Assembly (NCBI GenBank): GCA_916613615.1
Contig: OU744730.1
Span: 25,677,406-25,741,405, forward strand
DNA length: 64,000 nt
Direction: 5' to 3'
Origin: Steromphala cineraria
Taxonomy: Eukaryota > Mollusca > Gastropoda > Trochida > Trochidae
Below the pieces are notes generated by a model that did no database searches, had not been told where the DNA came from, and saw nothing but the letters and a program-made list of their open reading frames with translations. This document shows positions 23,745-36,225 of the stretch, piece after piece. The translations under genes and the position numbers were made by a program. Position 1 is the stretch's first letter; every line of letters begins with the position of its first letter.

Positions 23745-25890
23745 CAAGAAAGTTTTGATTTTCTTATGTATACTATAACCCACTTCAAAGACCTTTTTCC
23801 TCCCACATCTGACATGAATTTATTTTTTCTGGATCTTAATACAAAGACTTTTCCCATAAACCAAAAGTATATTGTTTAAATTATATTGTTGTCTTTTGAC
23901 ATTCTGAGAAAAAGAATTTCGATAAATTACATTTGGTTGGAATATTTAAAACTTTTGATTTGATATTTGTATTACGTTAACCTGGTGATATTTTCATTGC
24001 TTAGAAGCTTGAAAAACGAATAAACTATTGCGTTAACGTAACTTCGCAAGTTTATAGTACACGGAAGAAAGTTAACGCACTAACTGAACACCATGTGTTG
24101 CATTGTAAATATAGCTCCTGCTGCCATCATCTCTGTAACTGATGAGTTTAAAACTGCAAATCTTTCAACGAAAAACAATGAATGAAAATACATGTACTTC
24201 ATTTGTGGTGTGGTATGCAAGTCTTATTACCTGATTTCTGACTAATTTAATACATATTTCGGTTTAAAAAGTTTTGTACGTGTGTGATGGTTTAGTTGTG
24301 GACGCTTGGTTTTGTTTTTAAAGAATGCAATTAAACTTATTATATTAGTACTGTTTAAAAGTATTTAATCTGGATACTTAATAATGACAAAGGCCTCGGT
24401 GACAAAACTTGCAATACTTTGACACGAGGTGAATCTCCGGAACACAGGCAACATGAGGACATAGGTTGGAACCTGATGAAAGAGGATGACCTTTTCAGAG
24501 TACTTCAAGAAGGGTATGATATTCGTTGAGACCTACCAACAGTGAAACAAAATCTGAATGCATTTTTATCGTAACCAACGACATAATTTCTGGCATGTCA
24601 CAGTGTGAGATTTGATACACCATTGTAACAATGTAACGTAAGTAATGTAAGTAATGTATCAATTGTGACGTTATACAATGTCTTCGTGATACGTTTCTGT
24701 AAAATTATTCACTTAAAAAGAGAGGGTAAAGTTAAAATGTATATGATTGATTTAGTAGGTTTATGTGATAAATACCTTCAAAATGTGATATTGATTTATA
24801 TGAAAGAATAAGAATTACATCTGTTGACAGGCAAGGGTGAATAGGAACATTGTGGGCACGTGGCTCTAGACAAGTCGTTTGTCAATGTATACTAATTAAG
24901 ATCTCATTTAACATTAAACCTTTTGAATGTAAGAAAGCAAATTTTTGTGAGAAACCTTAGTGATTGTCAACATAGATGCCGATTTGGATAATTAATGCTT
25001 ACTCCTTCATGAGGTTGGTGAGTAAACTCATCATCCCATGCATTGTGCCTCTTTTTATGCTCTTACAAAATTCAGGCATCAAAATAATATAAAGTAGTAC
25101 CTTTAATATATGATTATATAGCTGGTTATATCAGGCACAGAACCGTTTCGATTAAATAATTACAATTTAATAAATAAAATGAAATCATTCGTAGTATTTA
25201 TTGTACGTTCTATAATGCCATAAAGTACGAATACATTGTATTGAGGAACACGCTTTAAAATGGACTCTGATGTACCAAAACCCGACAACTTACAACCTAT
25301 AAGTGCAAGGTCAAACCACAGAGTGTAAAGAGAGCATTTTGTATATGACCTTTCATGGAGCGACAGAGGAAGGGATGGTTTGGTGCACTCAGGGTATATA
25401 GCAGGAAACAGTACAATGCCTTATATGTACTTGTGTTATAATAACAATGAATGAACTCAATGTAGGGTTATAAACTGCAAATATAAACGTCATTTTCTGA
25501 TAATCATATATTCAAGAAGTCTGCTTTATTTCAGATGATTTAGATTTTATATTCAAAATCACCCCTAAAAAAATCTCTTATATGGCCAATCCTTTAACAT
25601 TTCTACATTATCTTAACCAGAAATTCCCTTTTCCAACTTGACTTTTCAATTTAAATTGTCCTCTTCATGAATGAATATATATCTACATTTATACTGCAAT
25701 TTTGTTCTTTTTACTGTTTTATTTTTTCCCGACCGCCTGCTTACTTGCTGAAGGACTTAGGAGACGAGAAACACACCAAAACTACGGTCGGCCTAAGCGG
25801 AACAAATGGAAACTTACAAGTGTATCAAACAATCAGTGACTAACCATCACAAAACACACTTGTTAACCATGTAAAAGGCCCCCCATCTGG
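23745..25890. other. Mixed sequence; possible paralogous exon fragment at 25270-25410
   Basis: Mostly AT-rich with nothing recognised. On the minus strand near 25270-25410 a frame includes SLYTLWFDLALI, reminiscent of the YYILWFDIRSPV text in the 23.1-23.4 kb candidate; at DNA level both share CTCTGTGGTTTGAC / TTCTGTGGTTTGAC. This could be a diverged duplicate of one exon or chance. Confidence 0.3.
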
Positions 25891-26242
25891 TCAGAAGGTT
25901 GCCTGTACTGGATGTAGATACTGAGATAGGAAGACGTAGGTACTATGTTCTGCAGCGTGGGTGTATATAAACACTCTCATGTCCTCCCACCAAGCCGTCC
26001 AACCACTGTTTACACCATACCAAACCTTGGTGCCGTTTTCGGAAGAGTTCTGGCACCATCTGTTGGCCGGGGCGGAACATGTGGACATTCCAACAGACAC
26101 GTTGGCAGGAATCAGACTTCAGTGCCATCTCTTATGGTTTATCCAGTGCAAGCAAGAACGTGAGAAAGGGTTCGAGTTGCATCCATAGGGTCCAGTGACG
26201 ATTCGCGGCCAAATTCCGATATGTAGGAAATTAGCCGTGTAC
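25891..26242 (-). pseudogene. Candidate terminal exon with an in-frame stop, unrecognised
   Basis: On the minus strand a frame runs from a plausible splice acceptor (CCCCTTGGTTTAG, about 26241-26253) to TGA at 25891-25893. It reads YTANFLHIGIWPRIVTGPYG, a Cys-bearing stretch, HWINHKRWH, then an in-frame TGA (about 26116-26118), then SLIPANVSVGMSTCSAPAN, NGTKVWYGVNSGWTAWWED and MRVFIYTHAAEHSTYVFLSQ. Four Trp, paired Cys and an NSSENGT glycosylation-like site suggest an extracellular module, but I do not recognise the family. Local composition is clearly less AT-rich than the surroundings and CpG is frequent. The in-frame TGA suggests a pseudogene fragment, unless two exons meet near it. Confidence 0.35.
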
Positions 26243-26254
26243 TAAACCAAGGGG

Positions 26255-29200
26255 CTAATCTACATGTGTTTGGAAACTTGTTGGGTCGGTTCGCGGCCAG
26301 AAGAGGTGCAAGCTTCTGGATTCCTACAGTCCTTCAGCATGCCAGCATTGCGGAGATATTACAATGATATAAACGATTGGTCGATACGAAGAACATATGT
26401 TAGTTGTTTGATTGTACACCGGGAGGAATCATTTTTTGACGTTTTTAGGCAAAAAATAGCATTTCTGGTATAGCAGGCTACCTGTTGATGGAATACCAGT
26501 GTCTATACCTATGTCTACGGTTTCAGTGCTAATACAGAAGCACGTTCAGCCATTCAGTGCAGAGCCAACACTTCCGAATATATCGAAGGTGTGGAATAGT
26601 TCGATTATGACGTCCGGCGCTGGCTGTTTGACATTTTGTACCGATTCATCCAGTCTGCAAAACATTCCGCTGGTATAAGTTTGTATTGTACTCATCTAGA
26701 CTGAAATACTGCGTAGTACAGAACCATTCTGTTTGCTTATCCTTACCTGAACGTGTATGCTGTTTTCTTTGTCGTAATTGTACACCAATTGATGTTCACT
26801 TGCTTACAATAGGTCACTATTATTCAAAGTCCCATGTTCAATCATACCTACTCCGCAAGCACTTTTGATAACATATTTCCTAACTACTGAACTTACAGAG
26901 AGAACTAGGATAAGTCGGATAAAGTACCTAGATGGCAAATATCTATAGTTACCACATCGTTTTTATTTTGTTTTCGGGCTGCATAAAACAGTAGTTTTAA
27001 AAGACAAGACCAAAACACTTTACAAATTATCATAAACCATTTAGATTCGATCAGAGAATTTAGTTTTCATTATGAGTTGGATGCTGTAGGCGTCTGCAAG
27101 GTTATACAGTATTGAAATATAAGTTTAAACCAGACATAAGTAGAAACGTTTTTAGTACAAGAAATGATATATAGTTTCCTTAACCTCATAAAACATAAGA
27201 TAACAATATTTGAAAATACTGTTAAAAGAATATTGTCTGTGAGAGTGCATTTGTGTTTAATAGTTCCAAGAATGCACACAAAGCAATTAAATGTCTGCAG
27301 TGTGCGTGATACATATTTCAAACGATCTATTGAGTATTGTGTTTTACATCAACAAGCACACGTGTGCTCGTCAAATGTGGATATCTTGCGCTAATTGTGT
27401 AAGAAAAAACTATAAGGGATGTTGAGTTTAATAAAACTAATGATTTTAATCATTTTGAAAATATAGATTAAACGAATGATTTGAATGTTGGTTTAAGATA
27501 GAAAGGAGTTGATAAGCCGTTATCAATCACGAAATTGTTATAAAGTGCCTAAACAGGACCAAATTCAGCGTTTTTGATAATAATTCAATGATTTAAACAC
27601 CTTAATTGAGAAGAATACAAGAAGAAGAAGAAATGTCTATTATTATTACGCCACAATTCAACAAGTAAATACATTTCATAAAACATTAAAGGTTAAGAAT
27701 TATAGGCCCAACCAACCAACGGCTTATGAGACACATATACATGTATAATATTATACATACATACAAATCAAAACAATATATAGATTATGGTATAGGAATT
27801 ATTGTATATAGTTGTATTATGACGTCAGTTCAAACGGCAGCATATAATGTAATAACTAATATTTCTTATTTGATAACGGATTTCTTTATACAGTCATATA
27901 ACCTTGTTTAATTATTTCTATATGACATGAAATATATGACACAATAATAAAGTGCGGTGATTTGTTATAAACACGTGCACGCTTGCGAGATAACAATGTC
28001 CTTTGCTTTCATCATCCCAATGATACTTTCCATTGAATAAAAGGCTGTGTATCAACATATTGTTGTGTTTTGGACACATTTCGAACAGAACTGAAAACAT
28101 GTTTACGAATTGACTGGTCACCGTTTTCCCGGATATGGAATCATCCTTTATTAGAGAACGGACTAAGACGGTAACTGGGCTTGTTTAATGTTGTTTGGAA
28201 GCATTTAATCAGATGTTTCTCAACTAACTTGTCGATTTTGTTGACTAGTTACCCCTCTCTTGCATACCGTTCTGTAGGTGCAAATAAGTTAACTTCGATT
28301 TTGATCAAATTATATATTTCAATGCTATACAATAACACATCACTGCTGTTCTGAAAATGAAAATCTTCAGTGGGCTCCTTTCTCATTTTATATCAAATAG
28401 TAAAAAATTAATCATATTTAAAAAAAAAAAAAAATGATAATCATATTTTAATTTTTAGAGTATTTTATTAGTCTACAATAACATAACAGGTCTTTCGAAA
28501 CTTGTAATTTATAAAATATTTGTAATGTAAAAAATGTAAAACCAACTGTGAGCACACTGTTGCTGACTCTCCTAGCCAATAACGTGAAGTGGAAATGTAT
28601 GTTTTGCGATTGTTAAGGGTTGTCAAGGAATCTGTTTAAAAAAAAAATAAATAAGGATTATAACAAAAAATATCGTTTATTGTTTATTTGTATATAAGAC
28701 TCATCATAAAACCATTTGACCAAATACGTTACGTGCATTCCTCTTGTCATGTAATTACACTTGGTGGAACACACTGAGCAATGGACATCGTTTTCCAGAA
28801 ATAAACAGTGTGAACACAGTCTTCAAGGAAACATTGCCTCATTGGCTGAAATGTCGGTTAATACAGAAGATCAAAATTGATTTCTCTGCCGCACCTCAAG
28901 AGAATAACTCTTCAAAGAGGCGGTAAAAGTAGGTGAATTGATTGCAAGGGTTTACTATTCGATTAACTGAGGATCGTTCTGTACACGATATTGTTTGTAA
29001 CCACGTTCGGCACAACGTGTTGGAATGAGGCTGTTTTGACTTACCATCCAAAAATCCAATTCTTTAATATACTTGTTTTGATAAAACGTCGAAAACACGA
29101 AAACATGCCATTATCAAAGAAGGGGAGTTGTACGAGGCTTAATATAACAATACACAATGAAAATAATGCAGATTATTCTATTTGTATTTATTTTGAAACC

Positions 29201-29875
29201 ATATGTTGTTTTCTTGTGATATTGATCTTGATTTCAAGACACGTTTTAATTGCAAAATATTTCTTGAATATTAAATTACTGTTGTCAAGTGTTGTTAACA
29301 TATATATACTTGTTTATAATTACACCTAGATTTCTGATGTTTCAAACGTTAGCACTATCTTTCGCTGAACGTTAGCTGAAGCTTTATAACGAATACTTCA
29401 TTTACATTGAGTTTTTACCATAATGAAATTAAATTTAACAATATTTAGATTGATATTTGTGATATCGATCAAAATTTTCAAATGTTTAAGTCCGTTACAT
29501 TTGTAACATACCAAAGACTCTTCGTAGTATCTACATGAATAGAATCATATGCGTAAGATAAGTCAATAACACGTTTTTATCAAATATATACTTACTGCAA
29601 AGCTCTTATCATATGGTTCAACATTAGGACGTTTATCAACATCTTATTCTCTCCAGTAGATTGTTTAACTGTTGTGGTTTGATTTAAGAAGGTTTGGAAA
29701 CAATATTATTCAAATGCACTTGATGACCCGTGTACAAAAGGACATACTCACACAGTCAAGACAAAATCCTCCTAAGATCAAACCTCATTCCTCATGCATT
29801 AAAAATAATCCTTCACCTAAAGACATGGAATTCTTACAACACCTCTTGACCCAGGCATTAGCCAAAACTCGGAAA
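26255..29875. other. No supported gene; composition drifts from CpG-rich to AT-rich
   Basis: 26.25-26.70 kb continues the less AT-rich, CpG-bearing patch but frames are interrupted on both strands. After 26.9 kb the sequence is AT-rich with poly-A at about 28420. A full CRE palindrome (TGACGTCA) lies at 27820. ORFs of 60-112 codons here show no recognisable domain. Confidence 0.45.
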
Positions 29876-30119
29876 TTCTCAAAAATGCCTTTCCGAATTT
29901 TAATAATGCTCCTTTTTCACTCAAATTTGCAAATCCGTTTTGAGATTGTTGACTAACCAATATAAGCTAATATATCATGTAATCATAATCAAAATCATTG
30001 ATTATCATTCTCAAAAATACCCTTCCGAAATTTAATAATACTCCGTTTCACTCAAATTTGTAAATCCGTTCTTAGATTGTTGACTAACCAATATAAGGCT
30101 AATATATCATGTAATCATA
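29876..30119 (+). repeat. Tandem duplication, 132-bp period
   Basis: TTCTCAAAAAT starts at 29876 and 30008. Both units contain TTTAATAAT, CTCAAATTTG, AAATCCGTT, ATTGTTGACTAACCAATATA and TAATATATCATGTAATCATA. The duplication interrupts the plus-strand ORF ending at 29956, which argues against that ORF being a conserved gene. Confidence 0.9.
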
Positions 30120-31261
30120 CATTTGACAGGTTTTCAAGAATAACAACTTTCTCTTCGTTATCTTGGTGTTCCTCAGTGCACGTTGCGAACGAAATTTCAA
30201 ACTCATGATACAAACATTTGCCTGAACTTGCTTTTTGTCGGTTGAACATACCATTTTCAACTTCGCTAAGCATTGCCTTAATTGAACATTTGAATGACAT
30301 TCTTTCATCTTGATTAGATCTCGCCGATGTATCTTCTAAATTATATTGATATATTATATCTGTCTAAATCCATTAAGAACATTTGTTAAAATGTTATGTT
30401 TCCAAGATAGGTACTTAATCTTTCAAACCTTATCAATCTGAAATATGCTATTATAATACGGCCTTATGTTTATTGCTTAATGCATAAATTCAAGTTAAGC
30501 ACCTGTCTACTTGGAACAATATTTTAAGGAAAAGTCAGTCCTCAACCTCAAATTGGGGTGTTCTCCAATACATCGACTTATCTTGACCAAAACTCTTCAT
30601 GACTTTAGTTAGATTTGGACTTAGTTTAATCAGAAGCAATGTCATCCCTCCTGACCAACGCAAATAACGCTAAACCCCTTCAAGACCTTGCGTTGTGTGT
30701 CCCCCCTCACACGGACCTCTATAAAGCCCTTCTTCACACCTTGACCAAGAGGTAGGAGGTCATGGAGCACACCTGGGCTCAAACAAAGTAGAGGAGAGAA
30801 ACGCTTCTTTCAGCCACGCATATCATAAGTTGTTTTAAATGTAAATGAAACTTTAGATTGATTTTTTTTGTGCTAAAATGATTGGGTAATATTGATTTTG
30901 ATTTCTTATATTTTATTGTTATTTTCAGTTTTACAATTAGGACTGTACACTTGCATGCTTACCTTCTTTTGCGAAAATTATGCTATAAATCACATTCACC
31001 CTTATTCAAACAAAGTTAGAATGAATTTTTATCTTCTTACTTACTAGTAGGTTTCATTTTCTTTGGTTTTGATACGAACCAACCACATGTGTGGAAATAG
31101 AGTTGAAATTTTTCACGTGGGAAGCCCTTATTTGGGACTTATACCTGTCGACTTTGTCACCGTCTTTAAGTTATTGGAGATATGTGAAAGTTTGATTGTC
31201 TATATGTGTCAACTGAATACTTCAATGGCTCAAATATCATCTTTGCAAGTCTCCGAGTTAC
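30120..31261. other. Mostly AT-rich; short GC-richer patch at 30630-30800
   Basis: A frame from ATG at 30651 encodes about 38 residues including NAKPLQDLALCVPPHTDLYK and ends at AAGAG/GTAGGAG, which could be a splice donor. It is too short to call. Nothing else recognised. Confidence 0.3.
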
Positions 31262-31265
31262 TTAA

Positions 31266-31622
31266 AGGGGCAGTAGCACGTTTTTAGGGGGAATATAAGG
31301 TGATGTCAGGAAAATGAAAATTAATGGTTCCAATTGATAGACAATGTATTTAAACTAAATGGAGCAGTAATAACTCAAATATATAACGTAAAGTTTAGCC
31401 CTGCGATTCCTTTTTCTTACATAAAATGAATTAAAGGTGTTCACAATAAAATGGCCGCCAATGGAGTTTATGTGAATCTTCATACTTTGTCCTCTGACTA
31501 TGGATGATTGGCATGTGTAATGAGATTTTTGACACTGTCTAAATAATACATTTAGCATTAGCTTACAATTATGATTGAACTTCTTTAGATATAAAATTAT
31601 CAACAAACGTGCTTCTGCCCCT
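31266..31622 (+). mobile_element. TTAA-flanked MITE, family 'M', copy 6
   Basis: A 357-bp member between TTAA at 31262-31265 and 31623-31626. The ends are AGGGGCAGTAGCACG and, inverted, AGGGGCAGAAGCACG. The core is ATGGCCGCCAATGGAG. An 83-codon minus-strand ORF (31355-31606) lies wholly inside it and is not conserved in the other copies. Confidence 0.92.
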
Positions 31623-31626
31623 TTAA

Positions 31627-32759
31627 AGAAAGTCTTATAGCTTTTTGATGTGACGAAGAGTCCTGAACCGTTTTGGAATAGCTTTATGTCTCTGAATGAG
31701 TGTCTTGTAACATCTGGTTGTCAATGAAAATACTAGAGCATTGACATTTATAAACAAGGGTTTCAGTTTCAAGCTTTCTGTCCATTTTAGAAATAATACG
31801 AGTGTTTCGAGTGTATGTACTGCTCATAGTTGTTAGTAGTTAGTGGTTGTTTGATGTTTTTCATAAAAACCATGACCAACATCTGTTATGAGCAGCTTCT
31901 ACATCCCTGTATCACTACCCTCTTCACAATTAGCCTAATGAGATAAAAAAAAGTACATACCAGTTTGTTTCCTTCATATCTTAGAGACATGTAATGTCAC
32001 TTCAACAATAACACATATTTGCAGTTGTTTGAATAAAAAATTGGTGGCCAGGTAAGGTTTTGTTAAAATATCATTGTTTAATGAAGGAAAGGGTAAACAA
32101 TAAAAAATACACCATCATGACGCCCAATTATGTTAACAAATTTAGTCAATATATGAAAATATAGATAGATAGATAGTTTGTTGATTTTCACATAGAATAA
32201 ATCTTTCACGTTTATGAACATTTGTGATATGTCAAAATTAATTTTTTTTTTTAATCACATAAAATTTCATTCTTTTAAGAAAATAGAAAAACACTCAAAA
32301 GTATTCTTTAAATTGACATCAGTGTGAGAATCAAAAATACTATATATTTAATAATGTATACAATAATTGTAATGAAAATCATTTATATGATACATTCAAC
32401 TGAAAAGTGTACTTTCTTTTGCCTGTCAGTTTATCCAAAAATCTGCAAGGAAAATCAATTTCCTTTCATTTCTTTGAATGATATATATCACCATTTATCA
32501 TTTCCCTGATTGCGACTTCTAAAACCCTAAATTCATAATGAAGACGCATAACCTGCCTGATCATGGAGAGCAAACATATCTGCGTGATAATGCAATTAGC
32601 AGCATGTAAAGAAGAGTCACACCAAACAGGCTCTTTTATACGGTCAAACATCTGCAGCGCATACACGTAAGTAAACATGCAGAAACACGTATCATATCAC
32701 ACGTGGTCATCGCACGAGTTAATTTCATTGGCTGACGTCTTTCTGACACGCGCTTGAGG
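31627..32759. other. AT-rich sequence without a supported gene
   Basis: Short (ATAG)n tract near 32160. Nothing else recognised. Confidence 0.5.
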
Positions 32760-32850
32760 TCGTCCGGGGTTCGAACCCCTGTTCACTTTTCGTTAATGAC
32801 ACGATCTGTGTTTTTGCGTCGTGTGCGGTTGTCGATCGGCTAGTAAACAA
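32760..32850 (-). mobile_element. Possible decayed tRNA-derived SINE head
   Basis: GGGGTTCGAACCCC (32768-32781) is a perfect T-arm/box B. On the minus strand a box-A-like TAGCCGATCG lies about 60 bp upstream, longer than in a normal tRNA. It does not match the SINE family at 17.3/21.2/53.9 kb beyond the box. No full cloverleaf can be drawn, so it is not called a tRNA gene. Confidence 0.3.
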
Positions 32851-34187
32851 CCTTGAGGAAAATAATAATGTAATTTCTTCAAAATAAATATTTATGTTTA
32901 TAGGAACAATTTTTGGTTTTTGGAAAGATATTTGATTATAGATATTGTTCACTTTATTCAGAATTGAAGGCCATATGGCCAAGAATACAACAGATGTCAT
33001 ATACATAAATGATATGGTGTGTAGAGTATATGAAATAATAATTATGTTAACGTAGGCTCGGCTTTAGAAATATACACATCTTCTTGAGAACAGTTGTATT
33101 TTGTTATAGATATTGAACATATATGATAATGATTATATCAGAACAGGTCGAGAGATAGCAATGTTGTATATAAGTATGAGAAATAACTTTATATTTAACA
33201 ATAGAAAAAGTACAGTTGCTTACCTGAATGTAACATCGTTTATATAGTTGTTTGATTGGGATTAACGTCGTTATATGCTGTTATGAGGGACCTTTTCTGT
33301 CAAATTAAATCAATTTACATCAAGCTTTATAATTCATACCCGCCACAACTGAAATATAAAATCCAGAATCAACTGTTATCTATGGAGTTGTCCCCAATTA
33401 ATTAAAACAAAAGCAGATATTAATTTATAAGTATTATACAACAAGTTTTAGATAAATTAACCTCAAATGACTTTACCTTTGTCAATTTGAAACATATAGC
33501 CAAGTTCGTTACTTTGAGAAATGAAAAAAACTATTTAGGCTACCTAATGGAACTATGCCTACCTGGTCTTACTGACCTGTTTAACTCTGATAATTAATGA
33601 CAGGAAGGTTGGCCTGACATCATCTGGAAGCCGCCAGGATATATACATGTATGTCCTTGTGACGGTCGATCTCATTCAGAGACAAGATTAACATTTCCTA
33701 ATTAACGAAGAAGGCAATAGGTGTAATAGTTCTTTGCAGCTGCATTTTTACAGAAATACTTTCACACATTTTTGCGGCTTTATAAGTACGCATCCACCCA
33801 GTCTTAACTTTGACGATCTATCAACATTGGTAACAATTCGAAAAGTGGCCCTCCTGCGTCCTGAAACTTTCTATCCGTTTACTACCTCACTGTATGCGGT
33901 CTTAGCAAGCGTTGCAAAAGTTTGGAAAATGAATAGAAATGTTGGTAGAAGAAAATGTTTACCTAATATCAAAAACTGTTAATTCGGGTTAAGGATAGAA
34001 TATTAATACTCGAAATACTAATAGAAGGGGTACATCAAAGAAGGACACGTGTTCTATTGCATTAACGTATATGTCGTGCCTTTCTTGAATTCACCCTTCA
34101 ATCGTTTAATAATAGTGAAGCATTAAGTCTATACTGTGAGTAGACGAGGACAACTATGTTTGAGGAATTCAGGGGAAATAAGATAAG
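32851..34187. other. AT-rich sequence without a supported gene
   Basis: A plus-strand ORF at 33734-33982 (82 codons) sits in a slightly less AT-rich patch but has no recognisable motif. Confidence 0.5.
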
Positions 34188-34250
34188 ATAGATAGATAGA
34201 TAGATAGATAGATTATATAGATAGATTATATAGATAGATAGATAGATAGA
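34188..34250 (+). repeat. (GATA)n microsatellite
   Basis: Interrupted GATA/TAGA repeats. A minus-strand ORF over it (LSIYLSIYL repeats) is simple-repeat translation. Confidence 0.95.
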
Positions 34251-34716
34251 TAAAATTGTATAGATAATAAAAAACACATATACATAAATATTAACAAACA
34301 TGTACAAGTGAACAAATAGTATGAAAATGATAAATAAGCGATACATATCAATAGATGCTACCATGAATGAAAACGTATTACCTTTACAAATGATCCTGGA
34401 CTTTTGGTCATCTCTTAATTAATGGACGTTTTTTAAATTGCATGTCAAAATACGAACATTATGATATGTGAACCCAATGAAAAATATGCCGTTGAATAAT
34501 AAAATAAAGGTTTGTTAGATTTTGAGGATGAACCGACCTTTCTTGTAGTTGCTTGGTTTAACAAATATACTATTAAAAGAAACAAATCCAAGTGTATATA
34601 TCTATATATGTATATCTTTTGAGTTCCAAGTTAATATTAACAAACACTTTCATTAATGATGTAAACCCCCCTTCATCTTTTGCTTCATCTGCAATAGCAT
34701 GCGGAAACTTAATATA

Positions 34717-35096
34717 GGGGAGACCAGGGCAAAGCGCGCCGTCGGGGCAAAGTGACCAAGCTTTATTTCTCCTTAACGATCGACAAATGGCGTGGTTTGT
34801 CTTTATCAACCGATGAAGGCAAACGTTAAGAAACGTTGTGGTCCACGATTGCATCTTTAGCGTGAGTTGGAGACTTACCATTGCAAAAAGTTGAAAAAAC
34901 AGCATTTTTCTTTAAGGAAAGAATATGTCCGAATTCACATATTTCAAAGTAGCACAAAACGCAACATTAAACTCTAGTGTACCAATTAAACAAAAATATA
35001 TCACCTATTCATTGAATTAGGAGTTTTGTAATTCATTGCTTAAATTATTTTCTATGATGCAAATATCGAATGCTACCCTCAAAGGGGCAAAGTGAG

Positions 35097-35129
<33 letters not shown>

Positions 35130-35980
35130 CGCTTCCGAGTGACGTCAAATGTTTTTTTATGGTCAACACATTAGTGTCAGAGATATTAATTATTTTTCTA
35201 AAGCAAATATCGTAAAATAGAATTGTAATTTTCATTCTATAATTTTCCTGTATTTAAAAAAAGTGATATGATCAATAAAGTATCAAAATTATATCATAGA
35301 ATTTTTGTTTCATTTAAAAACACGTATATTTTATTTGATAATTAAGCATCAGTTTCGATATTTATTATATATTTTGTTTTATCCCTAAACATTTAAGAAG
35401 ATAGGCCGTATGGGCAAGTCCAGCAGAGATTAGATGTTTGTAAACTGTGAAATTCGTCTTTCAAACCAATCAATTTCTTTATTTCTTTCATACTTTTATT
35501 GATTTCTGATATGTAATGAGTTAAATTGTCAAGACTCTCATAGTTCTTTGTAATTCGTGTATAGTAATCATGTAAGTGTTTGGTTGAGAACTTCCAAAAT
35601 CTAGGTCCACGACATATAAAGAGTATTTTGTCGTTCTTTGCATACTGAGCCTTGGTTTTTATTATTTGTCAAGTTTTTTAAGGTTGCCTGTGAGCTGCAT
35701 GTCACTTTTTTTTATGGTAATGGCTTATGTTAGGTGTTTGACATATCACATTTTCCCATGGGCGCTTTGCCCCAAACTACGGGGCAAAGTGCACCGCCTT
35801 TGTCGAAATACATTTTCGTTTATATCTCTTTATGCAGGCGTGGTAGGTCAAAAAGCATTTGTCACACAATAGTTTATCTGGCGAGAATTAGAGACATGCT
35901 GCAAGTTGCATTCTAAACATGTTGATGTGCCCAGAAAACAGGCTTATATGTTAGGGGGCGCGCTTTGCCCTGGTCTCCCC
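34717..35980. mobile_element. Non-autonomous DNA transposon with 24-26-bp TIRs and TA target
   Basis: The left end (34715-34740, TAGGGGAGACCAGGGCAAAG continuing CGCGCC) is the exact inverted complement of 35957-35982. The TA pair at each outer edge fits a TA target duplication, giving a 1,264-bp element. The interior carries GGGGCAAAGTG in direct orientation at 34744, 35084 and 35781, and an inverted GCGCTTTGCCCC near 35763. These echo the TIR and may be transposase-binding subterminal repeats (inference). It encodes no protein longer than 110 codons and no recognisable transposase. TA targeting is shared by Tc1/mariner-type and other superfamilies; I cannot assign it. Confidence 0.88.
35099..35129 (+). 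repeat. 31-nt poly-G run
   Basis: An uninterrupted G tract inside the transposon, directly after GGGGCAAAGTGAGCC. It can form G-quadruplexes and is prone to sequencing and assembly length error. Confidence 0.95.
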
Positions 35981-35999
35981 TACTCTTAAAGGACTATTA

Positions 36000-36225
36000 C
36001 AGTCAGACCTCGATAATCCGTCCACCGATAATCCGAATCCCGCGGTATCCGAACGGTAGCCAACTGTAATAAACTCGTTTGATATACTAAATACGTTTTC
36101 GTCTGTCTGTAGATTCAAAGTGGAGTAACTCCAACTTGTTAGGTTCGTTTCAGTAGTCCGAACGCTTCAGTATCCGAACGTTTTTGATGAAATACGGGAG
36201 CGTTCGGATTATCGAGGCCTGACTG
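36000..36225. mobile_element. pogo/Tigger-like MITE
   Basis: TIRs CAGTCAGACCTCGATAATCC (36000) and its near-complement ending at 36225 (one-base difference: GGCCT versus GACCT) are bounded by TA on both sides (35998-35999 and 36226-36227). CAGTCAGACCTCGATAA-type ends are characteristic of pogo/Tigger-group Tc1/mariner elements (family knowledge). A subterminal TCCGAAC/GTTCGGA motif is repeated inside both arms. It begins only 20 bp beyond the previous element. Confidence 0.88.

Noticed and set aside
17930..24060. Shared 15-mer CTTGAAAAACGAATA at 17939 and 24009, each followed by a short hairpin
   Set aside because: The match does not extend; plausible by chance in AT-rich DNA.
28991..29329. 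112-codon plus-strand ORF with a hydrophobic end
   Set aside because: Composition is that of AT-rich chance ORFs (Ile, Asn, Phe, Tyr), with no splice or homology support.
29672..29956. 94-codon plus-strand ORF
   Set aside because: Its 3' part is inside a 132-bp tandem duplication and the duplicated unit does not keep the frame. No recognisable motif.
30651..30770. Short coding-like stretch (NAKPLQDLALCVPPHTDLYK) ending at a possible splice donor
   Set aside because: Only about 38 codons after an in-frame stop. Recorded in the region note but not called.
32760..32850. Functional tRNA gene around GGGGTTCGAACCCC
   Set aside because: No acceptor or anticodon stems can be drawn and the A/B box spacing is too long. 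Kept only as a possible SINE head.
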